A stretch of 64,000 nt of DNA, taken from the NCBI GenBank assembly GCA_937927775.1, contig CALBEF010000030.1:1-64000 (forward strand), given 5' to 3'. Numbering within the stretch: position 1 is the stretch's first letter; each line of letters opens with the position of its first letter. This stretch comes from an uncultured Anaerolineae bacterium. GTDB lineage: Bacteria; Chloroflexota; Anaerolineae; J036; Brachytrichaceae. This document shows positions 38,145 to 46,645 of this stretch, one piece after another. The notes beneath the pieces are model-generated. The model saw only the letters and a program-made list of their open reading frames with translations, did no database searches and had not been told where the DNA came from. Both the position numbers and the translations under genes were made by a program.

Positions 38145-39197
38145 TCAGCGTGAACCCTCGCGCAGGGTGTCGATTGACTCATCCGATCCGGCGCTGCGTT
38201 GCCGCCCCGACAACAACGCCAGTGTGATAATGACGCCGGCCATCACGACGCCCAGCGTCACCAGTTTGAGCAGCGGCGGCTGCGCAACGAGTGCCACCAC
38301 TCCGAAGGCCAGGCAAACCGTCGCATACAACGCCACAATCCGGCGCGCGCTCCACCCGGCATCGGCCAGCCGGAAATGCAAATGCCCCCGATCCCCCTGA
38401 AAAGGGCTTTTGCCGCGCCGGGCGCGATCGATGACCTGCCAAACCACGTCGGCGATGGGCAGGCCCATCACCAGCAACAACAGCGCCACCTTTGCGCCGG
38501 CGATGATCCCCAGGCACGCCAGCGTGAAGCCCAGGTACTGCGCCCCGCTGCCCAGGAAGATGCGCGCCGGCTGAACGTTGAACACCAGAAATCCCAGCAG
38601 CGCGCCGGCCAGCGCAATCGGCAACAATGCCACGCTGTATTGCCCTTCGCGCAGCATGTGAATGGCGGTCACGCTGGCTGCAATCAGCGACACCGTAGCC
38701 GCCAGTCCATCCACGCCATCCAGGAAGTTCACCGTGTTCATCATGCCCACGAACCAGAAGGCGCTTATGGCGATCACCTGCCAGCCGGGCAACACCTGCT
38801 CCTGCCCGATGAACGGATTGTGAAAACGCTCGATGAAGATGAGATGCGCGATCGCGATCGCCGCGCCAAGCCCCTGGGCGATGAACTGCGGCCCGGCGCG
38901 CAGCTCGAACCGGTCGTCGAGCAGGCCGGCCACAAAGATCACTGCGCTGCCCAACAGCAGGCCGGCCAGCCGCGCGCCTTCCTGCGGATCGAGTGTGGGC
39001 ACGCCGAATGTCTGGCTGAGCAGCGCAGCGCCGATGAATGCGCCGAACAACGGCACGGCCCCCAGCCGCGACGTGACCCGGCGATGTTTGCGCCGGCCGC
39101 CCGGCCTGTCAGCGATGCCGAGCTTCAGGCCGAGTTGGATCGCCGCCGGCGTCAGCGCAAGCGCCAGCGCAAGCGCGATGGCAAAGGTTGCGGCCAT
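38145..39197 (-). CDS. MraY/WecA-family undecaprenyl-phosphate glycosyl-1-phosphate transferase
   Basis: DRPGGRRKHRRVTSRLGAVPLFG; GLLDDRFELRAGPQF; NTVNFLDGVDGLAA; FQGDRGHLHFRLADAGWS. Confidence 0.88.
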   Translation of the reverse strand: MAATFAIALALALALTPAAIQLGLKLGIADRPGGRRKHRRVTSRLGAVPLFGAFIGAALLSQTFGVPTLDPQEGARLAGLLLGSAVIFVAGLLDDRFELRAGPQFIAQGLGAAIAIAHLIFIERFHNPFIGQEQVLPGWQVIAISAFWFVGMMNTVNFLDGVDGLAATVSLIAASVTAIHMLREGQYSVALLPIALAGALLGFLVFNVQPARIFLGSGAQYLGFTLACLGIIAGAKVALLLLVMGLPIADVVWQVIDRARRGKSPFQGDRGHLHFRLADAGWSARRIVALYATVCLAFGVVALVAQPPLLKLVTLGVVMAGVIITLALLSGRQRSAGSDESIDTLREGSR

Positions 39198-39250
39198 GGC
39201 TGGAACGGGCACACCGCGATTGTAACCGCCGGCACGGATATAATCGCCGC

Positions 39251-39961
39251 GTGCAGCGTGAACCCTCTGGCGAGTCGCGGCGCCCATCGCGTTTCGTTTC
39301 CGCCCTCAACCAGTTTGGCGACGCGTTTCGCCGGCACTGGCTGGCGATGATCGTCGGCATGTTGCTGGTGTATGTCGGCCTGCCGTTTCTCGCGCCGGTG
39401 TTGAAGAAGGCCGGCGCCGACGGCCTGGCGCAGGCCATCTATCAGCCCTATAAGTTCGTCTGTCACACCTACGCTTTTCGTTCGTTTTTCCTGTTCGGCG
39501 AGCAGGTAGTCTATGCGCGCGGCGAGGGCGAAGGCGAGTTCGAGCGCGCCACCGGCATCAACCCCATGACGCCGGCCGGCCTGTTCCAGGCGCGCGACTT
39601 TCAGGGCAATGAGCGCGTCGGCTACAAGGTGGCCCTGTGCCAGCGCGACATTGCCATCTACCTGAGCATTGCCGTCAACGGCATGATCTTTGCCGTTGTG
39701 CGACGCCGCGCCAGCCGGCCTATCCCCTGGCTCCTGTTCGTGCTGATCGGTGTGCTTCCGATTGGGCTGGATGGTTTCTCGCAGTTGCTCAGCCAGCCGC
39801 CGCTGGCGATTCTGCCGTTCCGCGAAAGCACCTGGCATCTGCGCGTGCTCACCGGCGCCCTGTTCGGCGTCGGTGTGGCCTGGCTGGCCTTCCCGTTGAT
39901 CGAAGCCAGTTTCGCCACCGAACCGCGCGTTCTTGATCCCCTCCCAAAACCCAATCCGTAG
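39251..39961 (+). CDS. DUF2085-like membrane protein
   Basis: KFVCHTYAFRSFFLFGEQ; KVALCQRDIAIYLSIAVNGM; VLPIGLDGFSQLLSQPPL. Confidence 0.75.
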   Translation: MQREPSGESRRPSRFVSALNQFGDAFRRHWLAMIVGMLLVYVGLPFLAPVLKKAGADGLAQAIYQPYKFVCHTYAFRSFFLFGEQVVYARGEGEGEFERATGINPMTPAGLFQARDFQGNERVGYKVALCQRDIAIYLSIAVNGMIFAVVRRRASRPIPWLLFVLIGVLPIGLDGFSQLLSQPPLAILPFRESTWHLRVLTGALFGVGVAWLAFPLIEASFATEPRVLDPLPKPNP

Positions 39962-39973
39962 GACGCTCCAACC

Positions 39974-40001
39974 AATACGCAATACGCAATACGCAACACG
40001 C
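39974..40001 (+). repeat. Tandem heptamer array AAYACGC x4 ending at the ATG of the next gene
   Basis: aatacgc aatacgc aatacgc aacacgc|ATG. Confidence 0.92.
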
Positions 40002-40586
40002 ATGACTACCCCGCCCCCCCAACCCAGACGCCGCCCGGCATGGCCGATCCTGATTCTGGCCGGCATCGCTGCGCTGTTCGGCTTTGGCGCCGGCCTGTTG
40101 ATCGCCACCAGCGCCGGGCAGCCGGCCGCCCCCATCAGCTTGCCGGCTGCGCCCGTCATGCAGTTTCTGCGCGAAAACGAGCCTGCGCCGGACTTCGCGC
40201 TGCAGACCTTCGACGGCCAGACGGTGCGGCTCAGCGACTTCAAGGGCCGGCCCGTGCTCATCAACTTCTGGGCTTCGTGGTGCCCGCCCTGCAAAGAGGA
40301 AACGCCCGATCTCATCGCCGCCTACAACGAACTGAAAGAGGTCAATCCCGCCTTCATCGGCATCGGCACGCAGGATGACACCGGCAAGCTGAAGCAGTTT
40401 GCCGAGCAATACCAGGTTCCCTACCTGGTGGTGGAAGACCCGCTGGGCAAGGTGAGCAACCAGTATCGCGTGCTGGGTCTGCCCACCACTTTTCTGATTG
40501 ACAGAGATGGCATTCTGCGCAGGATTATCAACGGCGTTGTCACCCGCAACCAGATCATCACAGACATGCGGGGCCTGGCGCAGTGA
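40002..40586 (+). CDS. TlpA/ResA-like membrane-anchored thiol-disulfide oxidoreductase
   Basis: TM anchor; APDFALQTFDGQTVRLSDFKGRPVLINFWASWCPPCKEE. Confidence 0.92.
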   Translation: MTTPPPQPRRRPAWPILILAGIAALFGFGAGLLIATSAGQPAAPISLPAAPVMQFLRENEPAPDFALQTFDGQTVRLSDFKGRPVLINFWASWCPPCKEETPDLIAAYNELKEVNPAFIGIGTQDDTGKLKQFAEQYQVPYLVVEDPLGKVSNQYRVLGLPTTFLIDRDGILRRIINGVVTRNQIITDMRGLAQ

Positions 40587-40619
40587 CAGCCGCCCCATGC
40601 AACACACGGAGGTAGCACC

Positions 40620-41489
40620 ATGAGCGAAACACCCATCGTCCTCGGCGTCATCGGCGGGAGCGGACTCTACGCGATGCCCGGCCTGACCGACATTACCGAG
40701 CAGCGCATCCAGACGCCGTTTGGCGACCCCTCGGACGCCATTGTGATCGGTTCCCTGCGCGACAGGCGCGTCGCATTTCTGCCGCGCCATGGCCGGGGGC
40801 ACCGTTTCAGCCCCAGCGAAGTGCCCTATCGCGCCAACATGTACGCCATGAAGGCCCTTGGCGTTAAGCACATCGTCAGTGTCAGCGCGTGCGGCAGTCT
40901 GCGCGAACACATCAAGCCGCGCGACGTGGTTGTGCCCGATCAACTGGTGGACTTCACACGCGGTAAACGCGCGCTGTCGTTTTTCGAGGCCGGCTGGGTG
41001 GCGCATGTCTCCATGGCCGACCCGTACTCAAAGTCGCTCAGCGCGGCGCTGGTGAAGGCCGTGCGCGACGCCGGCGGCGCAGCCCACGCCGGCGGCACAT
41101 TTGTCACCATCGAAGGGCCGCGCTTCAGCACCAGAGCCGAGAGCGCCATGTTCCGCGCCTGGGGCTGCGACATCATCGGCATGACGGCTTCGCCCGAAGC
41201 GGCGCTGGCCCGCGAGGCGGAGATCGATCTGGCCGTCATGGCGCACGTCACCGATTACGACGTGTGGCATGAGTCGGAAGAGCCGGTCACTACCGAGATC
41301 GTCATCGAGCGGCTGAATGCCAACCTGGCGCTGGCGCAACAGGCCATTGCCAATGTCGTTGCTGTTGTTGAATCGCTGCCCCACGAGACCGAGGGGTGCA
41401 TGCGCTATGCGACCATCAGCGCCGCCGAGCGTATTCCACAATCGGCCCGTGAGCGGCTATCATTGCTGATGGGTAAATACCTGCTCTGA
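40620..41489 (+). CDS. mtnP: S-methyl-5'-thioadenosine phosphorylase
   Basis: IGGSGLYAMPGL; LPRHGRGHRFSPSEVPYRANMYAMKALGVKHIVSVSACGSL; VTIEGPRFSTRAESAMFR. Confidence 0.93.
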   Translation: MSETPIVLGVIGGSGLYAMPGLTDITEQRIQTPFGDPSDAIVIGSLRDRRVAFLPRHGRGHRFSPSEVPYRANMYAMKALGVKHIVSVSACGSLREHIKPRDVVVPDQLVDFTRGKRALSFFEAGWVAHVSMADPYSKSLSAALVKAVRDAGGAAHAGGTFVTIEGPRFSTRAESAMFRAWGCDIIGMTASPEAALAREAEIDLAVMAHVTDYDVWHESEEPVTTEIVIERLNANLALAQQAIANVVAVVESLPHETEGCMRYATISAAERIPQSARERLSLLMGKYLL

Positions 41490-41561
41490 TAGTTCGTCAA
41501 GGGATTTGATAAGTTGAGCGAGGATGTCTCCGCCCGCGCGGGGATGATGGAGAAAACGTCG

Positions 41562-41580
41562 TTCCCGCGCAAGCGGGAGT
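41562..41580. repeat. TTCCCGC-GCAA-GCGGGAG hairpin element
   Basis: gttcccgcgcaagcgggagt read directly. Confidence 0.6.
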
Positions 41581-41687
41581 CCAGTCCACTCACATGCGCG
41601 CGGTCCGCGACGCAGGCCGTCATGTTGCAGTTGACGAACTGCTGCGAGCTTCCGCGATAATTCGCTGCAAAAAAGGAGTTGCACGCC

Positions 41688-42203
41688 ATGCAAACGCCTG
41701 TTCGCTCCAAACCGTCCGCGCCAGCCGCGTTGTGGGCGCTGGCGCTCGTTTCTTTGCTGTTCAATGTTGCGCTGGTCGCGCTGGTGGTTGTGGCGGTGAT
41801 ATCAGCGCGCCAGTTCGCCGCCGACACCGCCGACGCGCTCGTTGCTCTGGGGAATCAGGACATCAATTACACCTTTCGTCTGAATCAGACCGTGCCGGTG
41901 AGCGCCGAGGTGCCATTTGCGCAGAGCTTTGTCGTGCCGATTCGCCAATCCATCGATATCAACACAGTGGTGGCGATTTCGCGCGAATTGCCGGTCATCG
42001 GCGTGATCGATCTCGACGTGCCGATTCAGACCTCCATCCCCGTCAGCCTGTCGGTGCCTGTCGCCATCAGTCAAACTTTTCCCGTCAACGCCGACGTGCC
42101 GCTGAATCTGGAGATTCCGATCAGCATTCGGGTCAACGAGACGCCGCTGAAAGCGACCATCGATTCGGCGGTGCGCTCGCTCAACATGTTCGCGGGTCGC
42201 TGA
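41688..42203 (+). CDS. Hypothetical single-TM protein with periodic Pro/hydrophobic beta-like repeats
   Basis: TVPVSAEVPFAQSFVVPIRQSIDINTVV..LPVIGVIDLDVPIQTSIPVSLSVPVAISQTFPVNADVPLNLEIPISI. Confidence 0.65.
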   Translation: MQTPVRSKPSAPAALWALALVSLLFNVALVALVVVAVISARQFAADTADALVALGNQDINYTFRLNQTVPVSAEVPFAQSFVVPIRQSIDINTVVAISRELPVIGVIDLDVPIQTSIPVSLSVPVAISQTFPVNADVPLNLEIPISIRVNETPLKATIDSAVRSLNMFAGR

Positions 42204-43248
42204 ATGCCGGCTGAATCAGATAATTGATGATCCCCAGCGGCGGCTCGCCGCGCAACACGCGCAGCGCATTGTCATAGAAGCGGGCGAACTCGCCGGCGGA
42301 TACGTCGTTGCACGAGCCGATGTGCGGCGTGAGCACGACATTTGCCTCTGGATTGCGCGCAATCAATTGCAGTAATGGGTTGTCCGGCCGGATCGGCTCC
42401 CATTCGTAGGTGTCGAAGGCCGCCCCGCTTAGATGCCCCTGCTCCAGCGCATCGACCACGGCCCGCTCGTCCACCACGCTGCCGCTGCCGGCTTCGACCA
42501 GCGCGGCGCCGCGCTTCATCATGGCGATGCGCGCCGCGTTCAGCCAGCCATCGGTCTCCGGGAAGTAGGGCAGCAGGCACACCACGATGTCGCTTTCGCG
42601 CAGCAGGTTTTCCGGGTCGCGGTAAACGATGTTGAATGACTGCTCGATGTGGGGCGGCAACTGTGCGCGCTTGTTGTACAGCGCGTGGCACTGCCATCCG
42701 GCCAGCCGGCGCGCCAGTTCCGCCCCGATCTCGCCAAAGCCCAGAATGCCCACCGTTTTGCCGCACAACAGGCCGACCCGGGTTTGCCGGCTCCAGTTGA
42801 AGCAGAAGACATCCTCCGTGGTGCGGCGCGCCGGCCCGCCGATGAACTGCTCCGGTGGTTGCCGCAACAACAACTGCTCCGGCATGACCCGCCGCAGCAC
42901 AGCCAGCATCTGCATCATCACATGCTCGGCCACGGCGATCGTGCCCACGATCGGCTGCGCCGCCACCGGCACGCCCCGGTCGCGCGCGGCTTGCAGGTCG
43001 ATGTCGTGAACCAGCGACCCGATGCGCTGGATGAGCCTGAGCCGCGCGCCGGCGGCGATGATGTCGCGGTCAATCGCGCCCGATCGCTCGCTGATGAGCA
43101 CATCGGCCTGTTGAATCAGCTCAAGCAACTCTGCTTTGGATGGGTTGCGGCGCATGATGACGTTCAGGCCGGCCGGCGCGGCCTCCAGCCGCCATTGCTG
43201 ATGCTGCCGGCCCAGCGGGCACAGGTAAAGCACATCCAGGTTCGACAT
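42181..43248 (-). CDS. D-isomer specific 2-hydroxyacid dehydrogenase
   Basis: GKTVGILGFGEIGAELARRLAGWQ; CLLPYFPETDGWLNAARIAMMKRGAALVEAGSGSVVDERAVVDAL; TPHIGS. Confidence 0.88.
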   Translation of the reverse strand: MSNLDVLYLCPLGRQHQQWRLEAAPAGLNVIMRRNPSKAELLELIQQADVLISERSGAIDRDIIAAGARLRLIQRIGSLVHDIDLQAARDRGVPVAAQPIVGTIAVAEHVMMQMLAVLRRVMPEQLLLRQPPEQFIGGPARRTTEDVFCFNWSRQTRVGLLCGKTVGILGFGEIGAELARRLAGWQCHALYNKRAQLPPHIEQSFNIVYRDPENLLRESDIVVCLLPYFPETDGWLNAARIAMMKRGAALVEAGSGSVVDERAVVDALEQGHLSGAAFDTYEWEPIRPDNPLLQLIARNPEANVVLTPHIGSCNDVSAGEFARFYDNALRVLRGEPPLGIINYLIQPAFSDPRTC

Positions 43249-43342
43249 GCGGCGAGTGTACACTAGGCGCACTGTCTGGCGCGCATTCGCCGGCCCGATT
43301 GCCCAGGTCAGGCGCGAATGCGCCAGCGCAAGGAGCGCCACA

Positions 43343-44086
43343 ATGGTTGCACCTGTTCAGGCCCGGATCACGGCACAGGCTCAGGCATGGGAGGATGCCA
43401 TTCCCGACTACCCCTCCCGCGCCGAAGATATCCCGCCGCTGGAGAACGGCGACCGGCTCAGCCGGCGCGAATTCGAGCGGCGTTACGCCGCCATGCCCGG
43501 TCTCAAAAAGGCTGAACTCATCGAAGGAGTGGTGTATATGCCCTCGCCGGTGCGCATCGATTTTCATGCGTTGCAACACAGCCTCGTGATCGGCTGGCTG
43601 ACGGTCTTCTATGCCGCAACGCCCAACCTGATCCTCGGCGACAACGCGACGGTGCGGCTCGACGCTGACAACGAGGCGCAGCCGGATGCTCTGCTCATGA
43701 TTGCGCGGGGCGGGCAGGCGCGCGTGGATGAGGATGGCTATGTGGCCGGCGCGCCTGAGTTCGTATTCGAGGTGGCTTCCACCAGCGCCGCCTATGACCT
43801 GCACGAGAAGCTGAATGTATATCGGCGATGCGGCGTGCAGGAGTACGCCGTTTGGCGCACGCGCGAGGCCGTCCTGGACTGGTGGCGCTTGAGGGATGGC
43901 GTCTATGAGCCGTTGCCGCCAGATGAGTCAGGCATGCTTGTCAGCGCAGTTTTTCCCGGCCTGCGCCTGAACGTCGCGGCGCTTCTGCGCGGCGACATTG
44001 CTGCTGTGCTGGAGACGCAGCGACAATCGCTGATGCAGGAGGAGCACGCGCGGTTTGTCGACTGGTTGAGAAATCTGCGCACATGA
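43343..44086 (+). CDS. Uma2-family (DUF820) PD-(D/E)XK nuclease-fold protein
   Basis: KAELIEGVVYMPSPVRIDFHALQHSLVIGWL..QPDALLM..APEFVFEVASTSAAYDLHEKLNVYRRCGVQEYAVW. Confidence 0.88.
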   Translation: MVAPVQARITAQAQAWEDAIPDYPSRAEDIPPLENGDRLSRREFERRYAAMPGLKKAELIEGVVYMPSPVRIDFHALQHSLVIGWLTVFYAATPNLILGDNATVRLDADNEAQPDALLMIARGGQARVDEDGYVAGAPEFVFEVASTSAAYDLHEKLNVYRRCGVQEYAVWRTREAVLDWWRLRDGVYEPLPPDESGMLVSAVFPGLRLNVAALLRGDIAAVLETQRQSLMQEEHARFVDWLRNLRT

Positions 44087-45408
44087 CGCCGGCCCCGAAG
44101 ATCGTCTTCATCGGCGCCGGCAGTCTCACTTTCGGGCCATCCGTCCTGGGCGACCTGTTCAGCCTGGCCGACCGGCTGCGTGGCAGCGAGGTCTGGCTGG
44201 TGGATGTGAACGAGCCGGCGGTGACCCTCATGGCGCAGGTGGCCGCGCGCGCCAACGATGCGCTGGGGCAGCCCTTTGCGCTGCGTCACACCACCGCGCG
44301 CGCAGACGCTTTGCCTGGCGCAGACTTCGTCATCGTGTCGGTGGCCATCGATCGGCTGAATACGTGGCGGCTGGACTGGCAGATTCCGCTCAGGCATGGC
44401 GTGCGCCACGTGCTGGGCGAAAACGGCGGGCCGGGCGGCCTCTCCTACGCCTTGCGCAGCATTCCGCTCGCGCTGGGTATCGCCCGCGACGTGGAGGCGC
44501 TGTGCCCCAACGCGCTGCTCATCAACCTGACCGATCCGCTCAGCCGGGTGTGTCTGGCGCTCAGCCGGCGCACGCGCGCGCGCTTCGTTGGGCTGTGCCA
44601 CCAGATCGGCGAGGGCTACCGGCTGGTGAATCGTGTGCTGGGCCTCGTCTCGCCCGATGGCAAAACTGAAGACGCGCTGACGGCCGAGATCGCGCAGCGG
44701 ATTCAGATCACCGCCGCCGGCCTGAACCACTTCACGTTCATCCTCGACATGCGCGAGCGCGACAGCGGGCGCGATGTGTACCCCATCTTCCGCGACAAAG
44801 TGAAGCGGATGCCGCCGGATTTTGCGTTGATGTCGCGCCGGCTGCTCGACACGTATGGGCTGTTCTGCGCCGTCGGCGATCTGCGCGCCGGCGAATTTGT
44901 GGGATTTGCGCACGAGACCATCCCGCTCACCGGCTACGACTTCGACGCGCACGAGCGCCGCGCCGACGCCCAGCGCGCGCACTTACAAGCCATTGCGCGC
45001 GGCGAAGCGACGCTTGACATCCGCCCATCCGGCGAAGGGGCGGCGCACATCATCGAAGCCGTTGCGCGCGATCTGAACCGCCCGGAGTGGGCCGTCAACG
45101 TGCGCAATGAGGGCTGTATCGGCAATCTGCCGGCCGGCGCGATTGTGGAAGTGCCGGGCCTTGTGAACGCAGCCGGCGTCCACGGCGCGCCTGTCGGCGA
45201 CTTGCCGGCCGGCCTGGCCGCGCTCATGCGCCGCGAGATCGACATTCAGGAGCTGGTGGTCGAGGCGGCCGTAAGCGGGGATCGCCGGGTTGCCTTACAG
45301 GCGCTGCTGCTCGACCCGCACATTCATTCATACGCGCAGGCCGAACATTTGTTGGACGATCTGTTGCGCGCGCACGCGAAGCATTTGCCGGCCTGTTGGA
45401 CGGAATGA
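44083..45408 (+). CDS. GH4-family alpha-glucosidase/galactosidase (NAD-dependent)
   Basis: KIVFIGAGSLTFGPSVLGDLF; INLTDPLSRVCLALSR; GLCHQIGEGY; GLNHFTFILDM. Confidence 0.88.
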   Translation: MTPAPKIVFIGAGSLTFGPSVLGDLFSLADRLRGSEVWLVDVNEPAVTLMAQVAARANDALGQPFALRHTTARADALPGADFVIVSVAIDRLNTWRLDWQIPLRHGVRHVLGENGGPGGLSYALRSIPLALGIARDVEALCPNALLINLTDPLSRVCLALSRRTRARFVGLCHQIGEGYRLVNRVLGLVSPDGKTEDALTAEIAQRIQITAAGLNHFTFILDMRERDSGRDVYPIFRDKVKRMPPDFALMSRRLLDTYGLFCAVGDLRAGEFVGFAHETIPLTGYDFDAHERRADAQRAHLQAIARGEATLDIRPSGEGAAHIIEAVARDLNRPEWAVNVRNEGCIGNLPAGAIVEVPGLVNAAGVHGAPVGDLPAGLAALMRREIDIQELVVEAAVSGDRRVALQALLLDPHIHSYAQAEHLLDDLLRAHAKHLPACWTE

Positions 45409-45423
45409 GTTGCGGCTGACAGC

Positions 45424-45457
45424 CGTTGCAGGCCGGAATTCATTCCGGCCTGCAACG
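45424..45457. terminator. Perfect 16-bp inverted repeat with 2-nt loop
   Basis: CGTTGCAGGCCGGAAT-tc-ATTCCGGCCTGCAACG between convergent genes. Confidence 0.75.
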
Positions 45458-45475
45458 ATTGCGGCTGACGGCTGC

Positions 45476-46555
45476 TCAGTATCGCCCCAGTTCCAGCCCC
45501 TTCTGGATGAAGTAGCGGTACGTGTCGTAATAGACGGTGTTGGGGATGGAGTGATCGCTGTGCAGCACATAGCCAAATCCCTGTTTGACGGTTGGGATCT
45601 TGGCTTCCAGCTCGGCGTCGATCACGGCGCGGTCGTTGGTGTACAGGGCGCGCACGTCGATGCCGCCCATGAACGATAGCCGGTCGCCGTACTCATGGTG
45701 CAGCTTGAGCAAATCCATGCCGGCCTTGACCTCGATCACCTGCAGCATATCGATGCCGGCGCGCAACATGCCCGGCAGCAGCGGGGCCACATAGCCGCAC
45801 GAGTGCATGATGACCGGCAGGCCCTTGCTCCTGGCAAAGTCGATGGTGAGCTTGTGGGCCGGCTCGATGATCTCACGGTACATGGCCGGCGACATGAACG
45901 GGCGCTGCTTGAAGCCCATGTCTTCGTAGTACCAGATGCCGTCGGGCAGACCCTCCTCTGCGAACAACATCTCCTGCAAGTCCACATTCAGTTGCGCGTA
46001 GGTCATGGCCATGTCGCGCACCCAGTCGGGGTCTTCGGCCATGCCGATCAACATCCACTGGTGGCCGGTGACATCCTTCATGATCTCGAACACGTTGACG
46101 CCCGACCAGGCGAAGAAACGGTTGGCCTGGCGCGCGCGCTCTCTGACGGCGCGATAGTCCCCGAACTTGATGCGCCGGCGCTCGGCTTTCAGCTTCGGCT
46201 TGATGTGCGTTTCCCAGCCGGCGCGATCCTTGACCAGAAAATCGACGTGCTCCGGCGTGGCGTCGTGCAGCTTATGCACGCGCATCACGGCGTAGTTGCC
46301 GTTGCGTACCACGCGGGTCTCCTCGGTCTCCTCCAGAACTTCGGGCACGAAGTCCAGATCGGCCACCATGTCGAACGGCCACGCCAGTTCCAGATCGAAA
46401 CCGAAATGATCGGAGAGCGATTCATCCGGCTTCAGGTAGCCCTGTTGCGTCCAGGTTGCCTGCGTGTCGTTCCAGAAATGCTCGAACAGGCCGATGCGGT
46501 CCACCGGCCTGCGGCGCAGGATATTCTCGATACGTTCTCGTCCGGTCAGTTCCAT
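45476..46555 (-). CDS. Uroporphyrinogen decarboxylase-like (URO-D superfamily) protein
   Basis: MELTGRERIENILRRRPVDRIGLFEHFWND; EEGLPDGIWYYEDMGFKQRPFMSPAMYREIIEPAHKLTIDFARSKGLPVIMHSCGY. Confidence 0.82.
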   Translation of the reverse strand: MELTGRERIENILRRRPVDRIGLFEHFWNDTQATWTQQGYLKPDESLSDHFGFDLELAWPFDMVADLDFVPEVLEETEETRVVRNGNYAVMRVHKLHDATPEHVDFLVKDRAGWETHIKPKLKAERRRIKFGDYRAVRERARQANRFFAWSGVNVFEIMKDVTGHQWMLIGMAEDPDWVRDMAMTYAQLNVDLQEMLFAEEGLPDGIWYYEDMGFKQRPFMSPAMYREIIEPAHKLTIDFARSKGLPVIMHSCGYVAPLLPGMLRAGIDMLQVIEVKAGMDLLKLHHEYGDRLSFMGGIDVRALYTNDRAVIDAELEAKIPTVKQGFGYVLHSDHSIPNTVYYDTYRYFIQKGLELGRY

Positions 46556-46645
46556 GTGGGGTCTTCTCCCGCTCAAAGATTCGCGTTGAGGCCGGCAGCC
46601 GGTTGGCGCGTCTGTTGAACCGGCCTGCCGGCCAGACAATCCATT

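Noticed and set aside
38199-39350. 383-aa plus-strand ORF antisense to the MraY-like gene
   Set aside because: Gln/His/Arg-rich composition without motifs; the minus strand encodes a convincing membrane transferase.
43343-44086. Uma2 protein as a transposon-linked or defence nuclease
   Set aside because: Uma2/DUF820 proteins are common singletons in Chloroflexota and Cyanobacteria; no mobile-element context here.
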